Below, piece by piece: positions 22,590 to 31,054 of a DNA stretch of 35,359 bases. The DNA is taken from assembly GCA_964360265.1 (NCBI GenBank), contig CAYHUY010000008.1, positions 1-35,359 of the forward strand. The letters run 5' to 3'. Each line of letters begins with the position of its first letter. Position 1 is the stretch's first letter. Source of the stretch: GWA1-39-11 sp964360265. Lineage in GTDB: Bacteria; Patescibacteriota; Microgenomatia; Levybacterales; GWA1-39-11. The notes below the pieces were generated by a model. That model saw only the letters and a list, made by a program, of their open reading frames with translations, was not told where the DNA came from and did no database searches. Position numbers and translations under genes: made by a program.

Positions 22590-25466
22590 ATGTTGGATAA
22601 AATTATCATAAAGGGGGCGAGGGAACACAATCTCAAAAATATTGATCTTGAAATTCCCAAATACAAATTAGTTGTTTTTACGGGGCTTTCGGGGTCAGGT
22701 AAAAGTTCTCTAGCTTTTGACACAATTTACGCGGAAGGGCAAAGACGGTATGTTGAAAGTTTATCCTCTTACGCCCGCCAATTCCTCGGCATTATGAAAA
22801 AACCTGATGTTGACCATATTGAAGGTCTCTCCCCAAGTATTTCAATCGACCAAAAAAGTGCGTCCCACAATCCACGATCAACTGTTGGAACAGTTACAGA
22901 GATCTACGATTACTTACGCCTTCTTTACGCGCGAATCGGTCATCCTCACTGTCCTAATGACGGGACTGAAATAACCCGTACCACTAAAGAAAAAATAATT
23001 GAGGAAATAATCGTAAAATTCACTTCAATATCGAGAGCAAGAATTATGATTTTGGCGCCTATTGTCCGTGGAAGAAAAGGTGAATATTCCGACTTGTTCC
23101 GTGATCTTAAAAAAAGAGGGTATACCAGGGTCCGAATTGACGGACAAATCTTTGGGCTTAACGAAGACTTTGTGTTAATAAAAACAAATAAGCATACCAT
23201 TGAGGCAGTCGTCGACCGTATTACGGTCGACAAAAAAATTGAAAAACAAAGATTGCTTGACTCCGTAGAGCAAGCATTAAATCTAGGAAATAGAGAACTG
23301 GTTGTTTCAAAAATTTTGGATCGCGGGTTTTCGATTCCCGATAAGCCACAAAAAATGGAAGATACATTTTATTCTGAAAAGTTTGCGTGTGCAAAATGCG
23401 GCTTGGCAGCATCCGAAATAGAGCCTCGTCTATTCTCATTTAATTCACCATATGGCGCGTGTTCAACTTGTAATGGACTTGGGATGATCCAATCCGTTGA
23501 TGAAGAACGCGTCTTAAATCCTTATCTTTCGATTTCAGAGGGCGGAATTTTAGCTTTTTCCAATATGGACTCCGACACTTGGTTTGGAAGAACTGTTAAG
23601 CGCGCGCTTGAGGAAAATGCTGTTCCTCTTGATGTTGAAATAAGAAGATTAACAAATGGGCAAAAGAGAATAATTCTTGAAGGAACGGGAGATCGAAGAT
23701 ATGAGGTTAAGGGAACAAACAGATTTGGGGAGAGAACAAAAATCCATGAAATTTATCCGGGAGCAATAAAATATCTGCTAGACAAACATAGTGAAACGGA
23801 TTCGGACCTCATAAGGCGTGCGATAGAAAAATTTATGACCCGAATTGTTTGCGGTGACTGTCAGGGAACCAGGCTTAAAAAAGAAGCGCTTGGAGTTACC
23901 ATAAATGATCTTTCTATAGTTGAACTTTCAGACCTTTCAATAGAGAAATCATACCAATTCATCGAGAAACTCTTTGAGCAACTTTCTGAACGTGAAAGAC
24001 AAATAGCAAGAATTATCCTTCGTGAGATACAAACCAGAGTGAAATTTCTAATTGATGTAGGACTTTCTTATCTCACCTTAGGCAGAAGCGCACAAACATT
24101 AGCAGGAGGAGAATCACAAAGAATAAGGCTTGCCTCACAGATTGGCTCAGGTCTTTCGGGCGTTCTTTACGTTTTAGATGAACCATCCATTGGACTTCAC
24201 CCGCGCGATAATTCGAAGCTTATTAATACTCTGAAAAAACTTCGCGACCTTGGAAATTCGGTAATTGTTGTGGAGCATGACAGGGAAACTATGATTGAAA
24301 GTGATTACATTTTTGATATAGGACCGGGAGCAGGAGAAGCTGGAGGAAAAATAGTATCGCAAGGTACACCAGAAAGCATTATGCATAATAAGGATTCATT
24401 GACCGGCGAATATCTTTCAGGAAGAAAAAAGATCTTAAACAGGAGACCTGACTTTAATATTAATAAAATCGAAGATTTTTTAGAATTAAAGGGAGTTTCT
24501 GCTCACAATCTAAAAAATATTAATGCAAGCTTCCCCTTAGGGGCATTTATATGTATTACGGGTGTCTCGGGAAGTGGGAAATCAACACTTATTAACGACG
24601 TTTTATATCATTGTTTAGCTATCCGAAAAAACCCATTTCATAGAGAAAAACCAGGGTTATTCAAGGAGATTTTGGGGGACGAAAGTTTAAAGCGCGTATT
24701 TATGATAGATCAATCCCCAATTGGCAGAACTCCACGCTCTAATCCCGCAACATATACAGGAGCATTTACATATATTAGGGAGATTTTTGCGACAAGCCGA
24801 GAAGCTAGAATACGAGGATACGGTCCGGGGCGTTTTTCTTTTAATGTAAGGGGTGGAAGGTGCGAAACATGCGAAGGAGATGGACAGATTAAAATTGAGA
24901 TGCAGTTTCTTCCTGACGTATATATAAATTGCGAGACTTGCGATGGTAAAAGATACACTCAGGACACTCTTGAAATTGAGTTTGAAGGAAAGAATATATC
25001 GGACGTGCTCGCGCTTAGTGTAGATGAAGCGGTTGATTTTTTTTCATTTCATGAAGGAATATCCAACAAGCTAGCTACGCTTAAAGAAGTTGGACTTTCC
25101 TATATTAAGCTAGGGCAGTCAGCAACAACTCTTTCAGGTGGAGAAGCGCAAAGGATAAAATTAGCGTCAGAACTTTCAAAAAAGGGAGCCAATTCAAGTC
25201 TCTATTTACTTGATGAACCAACTACGGGCCTTCATTTTGCGGATCTTGAAAAACTCATATCGGTTCTTAGGAGATTGGTTGAAAAAGGCAATACGGTGAT
25301 TGTTATCGAACACAACCTTGATGTAATAAAAAATGCGGACTGGATAATTGATCTGGGGCCTGAAGGTGGGGACGCGGGAGGAGAAATAGTCGCCGCCGGA
25401 ACACCGGAGGAAATTGCAAGTAATCCTAGATCCTACACAGGCCAATACCTGGCCAAAGAGCTCTAA
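22590..25466 (+). CDS. uvrA: excinuclease ABC subunit A
   Basis: DNA-damage sensor ATPase that loads UvrB. It is a tandem ABC protein. The first half has Walker A GLSGSGKSS at 32-40 and signature LAGGESQRIRLASQ with LYVLDEPSIGLHPRD. The second half has GVSGSGKSTL and LSGGEAQRIKLASE with LYLLDEPTTGLHFAD. The Zn modules are CAKC...CSTC around 270-295, and CETCEGDGQIKIEMQFLPD with CETCDGKRY around 755-790. Length 958 is normal. Six bp separate its stop from that of the convergent unknown gene. Confidence 0.98.
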   Translation: MLDKIIIKGAREHNLKNIDLEIPKYKLVVFTGLSGSGKSSLAFDTIYAEGQRRYVESLSSYARQFLGIMKKPDVDHIEGLSPSISIDQKSASHNPRSTVGTVTEIYDYLRLLYARIGHPHCPNDGTEITRTTKEKIIEEIIVKFTSISRARIMILAPIVRGRKGEYSDLFRDLKKRGYTRVRIDGQIFGLNEDFVLIKTNKHTIEAVVDRITVDKKIEKQRLLDSVEQALNLGNRELVVSKILDRGFSIPDKPQKMEDTFYSEKFACAKCGLAASEIEPRLFSFNSPYGACSTCNGLGMIQSVDEERVLNPYLSISEGGILAFSNMDSDTWFGRTVKRALEENAVPLDVEIRRLTNGQKRIILEGTGDRRYEVKGTNRFGERTKIHEIYPGAIKYLLDKHSETDSDLIRRAIEKFMTRIVCGDCQGTRLKKEALGVTINDLSIVELSDLSIEKSYQFIEKLFEQLSERERQIARIILREIQTRVKFLIDVGLSYLTLGRSAQTLAGGESQRIRLASQIGSGLSGVLYVLDEPSIGLHPRDNSKLINTLKKLRDLGNSVIVVEHDRETMIESDYIFDIGPGAGEAGGKIVSQGTPESIMHNKDSLTGEYLSGRKKILNRRPDFNINKIEDFLELKGVSAHNLKNINASFPLGAFICITGVSGSGKSTLINDVLYHCLAIRKNPFHREKPGLFKEILGDESLKRVFMIDQSPIGRTPRSNPATYTGAFTYIREIFATSREARIRGYGPGRFSFNVRGGRCETCEGDGQIKIEMQFLPDVYINCETCDGKRYTQDTLEIEFEGKNISDVLALSVDEAVDFFSFHEGISNKLATLKEVGLSYIKLGQSATTLSGGEAQRIKLASELSKKGANSSLYLLDEPTTGLHFADLEKLISVLRRLVEKGNTVIVIEHNLDVIKNADWIIDLGPEGGDAGGEIVAAGTPEEIASNPRSYTGQYLAKEL

Positions 25467-25472
25467 CTTATT

Positions 25473-25910
25473 CTAAGAAGATTCTGCAGTTTCTGTTAAT
25501 TTACCAAGGTAGTCCTTAAAATCAATATTCCCGCTAACAATTCTAGCCCTAATGGGGACCGATGAGCCGAGAGCAAGTCGAAGCATTCTACTAGACTTTA
25601 AAGTAGACTTAATCTCGTATCTATCTCCAACATATATAGGCTGGTCTCCAAATAAAAACTCCATTGCAACGTCAAAGCTTCCTTGTCTTTGCCGACCTAC
25701 CCTCAAACCGCCGTCTTTATTTGGATCTTCTCTAGATATTATATCTTTTGTAGAGTGTCCGATAAGTAATGTTCTGCTCTTTTTTGTAGTGCCGCCGAGT
25801 ATGATTCGTTCATCAACCACGATAGCTGTAGTACCCGGTTCGATAACAACGGTTTGAGAAAAAGGCCTTTGAATTTCCCGAAGTCTCGAAAGCTCACTTT
25901 GTTGAACCAT
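25473..25910 (-). CDS. conserved-looking protein of unknown function
   Basis: A 145-residue soluble protein, not recognised. It is predicted to be beta-rich: QTVVIEPGTTAIVVDERIIL, LLIGHSTKDI, VAMEFLFGDQPIYVGDRYEI and IRARIVSGNIDF, with RVGRQRQGS in the middle. There is no signal peptide, membrane segment, Cys pair or obvious catalytic motif. I start at the ATG at 25910, exactly 6 nt after the -10 box; another ATG at 25916 directly abuts the -10. It lies between uvrA and the transglutaminase-like gene, pointing the other way, so a repair role cannot be inferred. Confidence 0.6.
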   Translation of the reverse strand: MVQQSELSRLREIQRPFSQTVVIEPGTTAIVVDERIILGGTTKKSRTLLIGHSTKDIISREDPNKDGGLRVGRQRQGSFDVAMEFLFGDQPIYVGDRYEIKSTLKSSRMLRLALGSSVPIRARIVSGNIDFKDYLGKLTETAESS

Positions 25911-25916
25911 GCGCAT

Positions 25917-25945
25917 ATTGTAATAAAAACATTCTACAATTTCAA
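25917..25945 (-). promoter_or_regulatory. promoter of the unknown gene at 25910
   Basis: On the minus strand TTGAAA (25945-25940), a 17-bp spacer and TACAAT (25922-25917), then 6 nt to the ATG at 25910. This decides the start codon and predicts a leaderless mRNA. Confidence 0.65.
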
Positions 25946-25965
25946 CAAAGGCTTACATTTGCTAA

Positions 25966-25971
25966 TATAAT
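25966..25971 (+). promoter_or_regulatory. -10 box of the transglutaminase-like gene
   Basis: A perfect TATAAT, 6 nt before the ATG at 25978. No -35 close to consensus is visible at 17 bp. The 67-bp divergent gap with the unknown gene holds both promoters. Confidence 0.55.
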
Positions 25972-25977
25972 ATATAA

Positions 25978-27825
25978 ATGCGACTCAAACCCCTTTTATT
26001 TTTTGCTTTAAGTTTTATGTTTTTGGCTGTAGCACATAGCGCGCATGCGGATGAAAATTTTGAAACTTCAGTCATTGCTAATTATCAAGTCGAAAAAACC
26101 GGGAATACGAGGATAGTAGAGAATATATCAATTAAAAATAAAAAAGAATTTGTTTATACTCCTTCATACATCATTACGCTATCTTTTGGGAATATAGACA
26201 ACCTCAGAGTTTTTAATTCCCAAGGTTCAATTCCAAGCGTCTTAAGAGAGTTAAAAGATGGAAATAAAAGCATTGAAATATCATTCCCGGAAAGGGTAGT
26301 GGGTGTTGGGAATGTGAATAATTTTACTGTTTCATTTGATACCAAAAATATAGCGATGCAAAAAGGGTCCATCTGGGAGATCAATATCCCTGGAATATCT
26401 GACGCGGAGGATTTTTTGTCTTACCAAACAATAGTATCTGTCCCTCAAGGCTTTGGAAAACCATCGATTGTAAAACCGGCAGTTCCTCTGACAAGCTCTC
26501 CCTTTCTATTTAACAAGAACAACATCGGCAAATCGGGAGTTAATATACTCTTTGGGCATAGCCAATACTACTTGCTTAACCTTTCATATCATATAACCAA
26601 TACAAAACTTGTTCCGGTAAAAACTGAAATAGCGCTTCCCCCACCCACCTCCTATCAAGATGTTCGAATAAAAAAATTGAATCCTGCTCCTCTTAATGTA
26701 TATTCTGACGAGGACGGAAATTGGCTCGCCGTATATGAACTCGCGCCAAGCGAAACAAAAACTATTCAAGCTGAAATTGTTGCTCAAGTTTTTTCAAAAC
26801 CAATTTTTGATCTTAAAAGTGCCCCGCGAACACTTGATCCTTTAAAATATTGGGAGGCAGATGACCCGCAAATTATAAAAATTGCGCAGGAACTAAAAAC
26901 GCCTCAAGCAATCTACGATTATGTAGTGGAAGAACTGTCGTACAATTACGAGAAGGTTTATGAAAAAAATACACGGCTTGGAGCCCGCGAAGTTCTAAAA
27001 AGAAGAGATTTTGCCGTATGTCTTGAGTTTACGGATTTATTTGTCGCCTTGTCACGTGCAGCAGGAATTAGAGCTCGCGCTCTTGAGGGCTATGCATACA
27101 CAGAAAACCGGCAGCTAAGACCTTTGTCTCTGGCTAATGACATTTTACACTCATGGCCCGAATATTTTGATGAGAATACAAAAACGTGGGCGATGGTTGA
27201 TCCCACATGGGGCAATACAACTTCTGGCATTGACTATTTTAATTCTTTTGATTTTGATCATGTGACCTTTGTTATAAAAGGGAAAAGCAGTACGTATCCG
27301 ATTCCTGCCGGAGGGTACAAAATAAACGATGAGTCAAGAGATGTAAAAGTTACACTCGCTGAGAAAAGCGAATTCAGTGACAAATATTTATTTGAGACTT
27401 CTACCACTTTTCCAGACAGAGCTTTACCGCTACTGCCAATAAGTGGGAGTGTCTCAATCAAAAATTTTGGCAATTTACCTATCTATAACAAAAAACTTAC
27501 AATAAGGTCGGACTTATCCCCGGAGGCACTTGAATTTAACATTGATGAAATTCTTCCATATGGCATAAAAAAAGTAAATATTGAATTTCCCAAAACCCCA
27601 GCTTTGACAAATGGTGATCACGAGATTACAATTCTTTTCAACGGTAAAAGTATCGTTAAAAAAATTAGGGTGGGGTTATTCCCGGACTATTTTTGGATTA
27701 TAGCAGGAGGTGTATTAATTTTTGGATCATTTACAGTTGCAGCGGCTACCTACAAAACCTGGAGTCTATATTTTTCGCGACAAAAAAAACAAAGTAATTT
27801 ACGTAGGGAAGGCAAAAAATCTTAA
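25978..27825 (+). CDS. exported transglutaminase-like protein with C-terminal membrane anchor
   Basis: A 615-residue envelope protein. It has an N-terminal signal peptide (residues 1-24, ending SAHA), a beta-rich region to about 280, and a transglutaminase/protease-like core with Cys348 in FAVCLEFTDLF, His391 in LHSWPEYF and Asp408 in AMVDPTW: the full triad. A further beta domain (about 450-570) leads to one membrane helix, FWIIAGGVLIFGSFTVAAAT, and a short basic cytoplasmic tail. It probably acts outside the membrane on proteins or peptidoglycan-linked peptides; the substrate is unknown. Its last 104 bp overlap uvrC in another frame. Confidence 0.78.
   Translation: MRLKPLLFFALSFMFLAVAHSAHADENFETSVIANYQVEKTGNTRIVENISIKNKKEFVYTPSYIITLSFGNIDNLRVFNSQGSIPSVLRELKDGNKSIEISFPERVVGVGNVNNFTVSFDTKNIAMQKGSIWEINIPGISDAEDFLSYQTIVSVPQGFGKPSIVKPAVPLTSSPFLFNKNNIGKSGVNILFGHSQYYLLNLSYHITNTKLVPVKTEIALPPPTSYQDVRIKKLNPAPLNVYSDEDGNWLAVYELAPSETKTIQAEIVAQVFSKPIFDLKSAPRTLDPLKYWEADDPQIIKIAQELKTPQAIYDYVVEELSYNYEKVYEKNTRLGAREVLKRRDFAVCLEFTDLFVALSRAAGIRARALEGYAYTENRQLRPLSLANDILHSWPEYFDENTKTWAMVDPTWGNTTSGIDYFNSFDFDHVTFVIKGKSSTYPIPAGGYKINDESRDVKVTLAEKSEFSDKYLFETSTTFPDRALPLLPISGSVSIKNFGNLPIYNKKLTIRSDLSPEALEFNIDEILPYGIKKVNIEFPKTPALTNGDHEITILFNGKSIVKKIRVGLFPDYFWIIAGGVLIFGSFTVAAATYKTWSLYFSRQKKQSNLRREGKKS
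27705..27712 (+). promoter_or_regulatory. Shine-Dalgarno deciding the uvrC start
   Basis: AGGAGGTG inside the upstream coding region, 9 nt before the TTG at 27722. It is one of the few strong ribosome binding sites here and supports translation of uvrC from within the previous gene. Confidence 0.7.
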
Positions 27826-29038
27826 AACTAGAGTTTCGTCTTACTTCTCAAAAACACAACAAGAGGCAAAAACCATAAGGCTAATTGCGCAAATTAAGAC
27901 CTTAGAACACATAGTCGTAAATTCAGAAGTTGAGGCTTTTTTACTTGAATCAAATTTAATTAAGAAATATAAACCTGCGTACAATGTTGTATTCGTCGAC
28001 GACAAATCTTATCCGTATCTTGAAATAAACCCCGGCCTCGCCAAGCGAAGCGGGGCGGGTAAAAAAAACATTCCATATGTTGTATTAACACACAAAAAGG
28101 GAAACCCGAATTCGGTTTATTTTGGTCCGTATGTTAGGCCTAACGATCTAAAAATTGTCCTTAGGATTTTGAGACGGATTTTTCCATTCCAATCCGTTAA
28201 AAATCATGCAAAAAAACGTTGCTTATATAATTCGTTGGGATTATGTCCATGTGTCGCCGTATATGCGGAAAAGTTTCCTGAATACAGAAAGAACATTAAG
28301 AATTTAATATCGTTTTTTTCAGGCGGACGCAAAACCGTTATTCGCCAACTCAAAAAACAACGGGAGGAATATGCCGGATCGGAAGAATTTGAGAAGGCTA
28401 ACGTGACTCAGAAAAAAATTGAGAAAATTGAATTTATTACAAGTGAAAACTATGATCCCTTTATATACGAAGATAGACCCGATTTTTATTTTGAAAGAAT
28501 TCGAGCCGAAGTTAGTTCGCTTGCTGAAATTCTTAACAAGTATGGGCTCGGGATAAAAGGTCTTGCAAGAATTGAATGCTATGACGTTTCAAATATTTCC
28601 GGAAAAAATGCCACTGGCTCCATGGTTGTTTTTACGAATGGTGATTCAAATAAAAGTGAATACAGAAGGTTCAAGATCAGAATTAAAAATACTCCGGATG
28701 ATTTTGAAATGATGCGAGAAGTCATCAGACGCAGAGTCAATCGAAACGACTGGGAGATGCCAAATTTAATGGTAATTGATGGGGGACGCGGTCAAGTTTC
28801 GGCCGTTCTTAGAATTTTAGTTGAGCAAAAATATAATGTGCCCGTTATAGGGCTTGCTAAAAAGGAAGAGTCGATTATTGTACCTATTCTATCAAACTCG
28901 AGTTATGAATTTCTCGAAATTAAACTTCCTCATTCAACCCCCGGAGTAAATTTGCTTCGTAGAATTCGCAATGAAGCTCACAGATTTGCGCTTCATTACC
29001 ACAGATTGCTTCGCAAAAAAGCCCTCAATTTGAAATGA
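27722..29038 (+). CDS. uvrC: excinuclease ABC subunit C (short form)
   Basis: Dual-incision nuclease of nucleotide excision repair. The N-terminal GIY-YIG domain (KPGVYIFRDKKNKVIYVGKA, residues 12-31) makes the 3' cut. A Cys-rich segment CLYNSLGLCPC is near 175, a UVR-like helix near 205-235, and the RNase H-like domain for the 5' cut has ECYDVSNISG (first Asp; usually DISH), VIDGGRGQVSA and NEAHRFALHYHR. The protein stops there: the C-terminal helix-hairpin-helix domain (about 60 or more residues) is absent, giving 438 residues against about 600. The start is a TTG, fixed by a good Shine-Dalgarno and by homology. The SGAGKK region (near 110) is encoded by a GC-rich palindrome. Confidence 0.93.
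   Translation: MDHLQLQRLPTKPGVYIFRDKKNKVIYVGKAKNLKTRVSSYFSKTQQEAKTIRLIAQIKTLEHIVVNSEVEAFLLESNLIKKYKPAYNVVFVDDKSYPYLEINPGLAKRSGAGKKNIPYVVLTHKKGNPNSVYFGPYVRPNDLKIVLRILRRIFPFQSVKNHAKKRCLYNSLGLCPCVAVYAEKFPEYRKNIKNLISFFSGGRKTVIRQLKKQREEYAGSEEFEKANVTQKKIEKIEFITSENYDPFIYEDRPDFYFERIRAEVSSLAEILNKYGLGIKGLARIECYDVSNISGKNATGSMVVFTNGDSNKSEYRRFKIRIKNTPDDFEMMREVIRRRVNRNDWEMPNLMVIDGGRGQVSAVLRILVEQKYNVPVIGLAKKEESIIVPILSNSSYEFLEIKLPHSTPGVNLLRRIRNEAHRFALHYHRLLRKKALNLK
28030..28055. repeat. GC-rich palindrome inside uvrC
   Basis: CCCCG (28030-28034) pairs with CGGGG (28051-28055), enclosing CCTCGC-CAA-GCGAAG. It forms a stem of about ten pairs with one mismatch and one bulge. It encodes PGLAKRSGAG, which is not part of the usual UvrC sequence. 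Confidence 0.55.
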
Positions 29039-29058
29039 AGTATAAAATCCGCTACGAT
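29030..29058 (+). promoter_or_regulatory. promoter of the 29065 membrane-protein gene
   Basis: TTGAAA (29030-29035), a 17-bp spacer and TACGAT (29053-29058), then 6 nt to the ATG. It overlaps the 3' end of uvrC and predicts a leaderless mRNA. Confidence 0.6.
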
Positions 29059-29064
29059 TGATAT

Positions 29065-29469
29065 ATGAAAACATTGATGCGACTTATTGCGACAAACTCT
29101 CTGTCCCTTTTTTTAGTTTCGCTTTTCCTCCCTGGACTTAAAATAAATGGAGAAATCACTACCTTTATTTCCGTGGGGGCAATTCTTGCAGTTGTTTCAA
29201 CGCTTATTGACCCAGTCGTAAAACTTCTTACCTTACCCTTTAATATTCTTACATTGGGATTGCTTTCATTTTTGACAACTCTTGCATCTTTATTCTTAAT
29301 AACAATCTTTTATAAGGATTTGCGCGTTTCCGATTTTACCTTTGGTGGAATATCTCTTTTTGGACTTACGATTGAGAAAGTATTTGTTTCGGGATTTTTG
29401 TCATTTGTGGTCATTTCTGCTACAATATATTTTCTGAATAAGTTCATTAATTGGATCTTTTCAAAATAA
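29065..29469 (+). CDS. small four-TM membrane protein (phage-holin-4_2 family-like)
   Basis: A 134-residue membrane protein with four hydrophobic segments, at about 8-25, 32-50, 57-80 and 105-130. The DPVVKLLTLPFNILTLGLL segment is the signature of PF04020 (Phage_holin_4_2, the YvlD-like family), which is widespread in cellular genomes despite the name. Function is unknown, possibly envelope-related. It is one base from secG, so co-transcription is likely. Confidence 0.85.
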   Translation: MKTLMRLIATNSLSLFLVSLFLPGLKINGEITTFISVGAILAVVSTLIDPVVKLLTLPFNILTLGLLSFLTTLASLFLITIFYKDLRVSDFTFGGISLFGLTIEKVFVSGFLSFVVISATIYFLNKFINWIFSK

Positions 29470-29470
29470 A

Positions 29471-29683
29471 ATGGATTTTTTCTTATCTTTCCAAATTATT
29501 GTTTCCATTCTTCTAATTGGCTTTGTAATTCTTCAGTCGCGTGGCGGCCAGTCAGGCGGAATGATTGGCGGATTTGGCCAAACTTATAGCAGCAAGAAGG
29601 GGTTTGAGAAATTCCTTTTCTGGGGAACGGTGACTTTGGCAGCAATTTTTGCCTCAATCTCGATATTATCTGTTATTGCCTAA
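29471..29683 (+). CDS. secG: preprotein translocase subunit SecG
   Basis: Small accessory subunit of the SecYEG channel. The first membrane helix (FQIIVSILLIGFVILQ) is followed by the signature loop SRGGQSGGMIGGFGQ, then the second helix near 46-68. Its length, 70, is typical. It begins one base after the preceding stop, indicating translational coupling, and is 15 bp before the binding-protein gene. Confidence 0.95.
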   Translation: MDFFLSFQIIVSILLIGFVILQSRGGQSGGMIGGFGQTYSSKKGFEKFLFWGTVTLAAIFASISILSVIA

Positions 29684-29698
29684 CTATTCAAGCTCAAT

Positions 29699-31051
29699 AT
29701 GAGTTTTATACGCAGACGCTATTATGTTTGGTTGATTAAGGAGTACATTAAGCGCTGGAATAAAACCATAATATCTTCAATCATTATAGGAGTAGGGACA
29801 TTCTTTGTTGCAGCTTTCATCATAGGTATATATATTTCTCCATTAGTTGGAAAGAATGTCAAAAAGATCGGCCATATTGGATCCTATACTGTCTCTAGCC
29901 TTCCCTACGAAATACTTTTTGATGCTAGTTATGGATTAACTCACGTAGGCAATGACGGAACCGTTCTTCCTGCCGCGGCTTACAAATGGGAAATAAAAAA
30001 CAATGGAAGAGAGTACGTTTTTTTTATAAAAAGAGGCCAATATTTTCACGATGATAAAGAACTAAAATCTGATACTATTGAACTTAACTTCAAGGATGTG
30101 AAAAAAAGGATCATAGACGATTATTCAATATCGCTCAAGCTTAAAGATCCGTACGCGCCATTTCTGTCCTTTGCTTCTATTCCCATATTCGGCAAGGATC
30201 TTACCGGTTTAGGAGAATACAAAGTCAAAAAAGTTGAAATTAACGCGGGGTTTGTAAAGCTAATTGTGTTGGAAAATAAAAATTCAAAGAAGTTTAAAAA
30301 AATCATCAATTTCTATCCAACCCAAGATGCACTTAAAACTGCATACCTGCTGGGAGAAGTAGACCAGGCTATTGGGCTTAGGAGCCTTAACTTAGAAGAT
30401 ACAAATATTGGCGGTTTTGCAAATACAAAAACGGTAAAAACGGTAAATTATAGAGAGCTTATTGTCATATTCTATAATAATTTGGATAGTGTCTTATCAA
30501 ACAAAAAAATAAGACAAGCCTTAAATTACGCCGTACCAAAAACCTTTGAGGAGGGGGAAAGGGCATATTCTCCCATACCACCACATTCCATCTACTTTTC
30601 AAAAACCCCAAATTATGGTTTCTCAGATGCTTCAATCGCAAAAAATCTTATAGAGCAGGAGGAGGATAGCTTGTTAGGTAAAACACTTGAAATATCTACT
30701 ATCGCAGACTATGAAAACGTTGCCTCAAAAGTTGCAAGTTCATGGAAGCAAATAGGAATTGCGAGTAAGTTAAAGGTTGGAACAGGTCTTCCGGACACAT
30801 TTCAAATCTTGATATACCCAATCAAACTACCCATCGATCCTGATCAGTACGTACTGTGGCACTCATCACAGTTAAGTAATATTTCCAAATATAAAAATTT
30901 AAGAATAGATAAACTCCTTGAGGACGGAAGAGTAACTAGCGATATTGAAAAAAGGAAAGAAATATATGCTGACTTCCAGAAATATATTATTGATGATGTC
31001 CCGGCGTCTTTCTTGTATTTTCCATATAATTACACTTTAGGGAGAAAATAA
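29699..31051 (+). CDS. membrane-anchored family-5 solute-binding protein
   Basis: Extracytoplasmic binding protein of the peptide/nickel type (SBP_bac_5). A basic N-terminus and one membrane helix (residues 25-45, IIGVGTFFVAAFIIGIY) anchor it; there is no lipobox Cys. The mature part shows the family features: a YEILFDASYGLTHVGNDGTV opening, YVFFIKRGQYFHDDKEL, KIRQALNYAVPK and DPDQYVLWHSSQ. At 450 residues it is shorter than the usual 500-550, with reduced loops. No ABC permease or ATPase gene is present in the window. It converges on the flippase/DUF2079 gene with a 3-bp gap. Confidence 0.85.
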   Translation: MSFIRRRYYVWLIKEYIKRWNKTIISSIIIGVGTFFVAAFIIGIYISPLVGKNVKKIGHIGSYTVSSLPYEILFDASYGLTHVGNDGTVLPAAAYKWEIKNNGREYVFFIKRGQYFHDDKELKSDTIELNFKDVKKRIIDDYSISLKLKDPYAPFLSFASIPIFGKDLTGLGEYKVKKVEINAGFVKLIVLENKNSKKFKKIINFYPTQDALKTAYLLGEVDQAIGLRSLNLEDTNIGGFANTKTVKTVNYRELIVIFYNNLDSVLSNKKIRQALNYAVPKTFEEGERAYSPIPPHSIYFSKTPNYGFSDASIAKNLIEQEEDSLLGKTLEISTIADYENVASKVASSWKQIGIASKLKVGTGLPDTFQILIYPIKLPIDPDQYVLWHSSQLSNISKYKNLRIDKLLEDGRVTSDIEKRKEIYADFQKYIIDDVPASFLYFPYNYTLGRK

Positions 31052-31054
31052 ATA

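Noticed and set aside
6807..29038. TGA recoded to Gly or Trp as in some CPR lineages
   Set aside because: TGA ends uvrC, the GT-C-like gene and the GIY-YIG gene, and no conserved gene contains an internal TGA.
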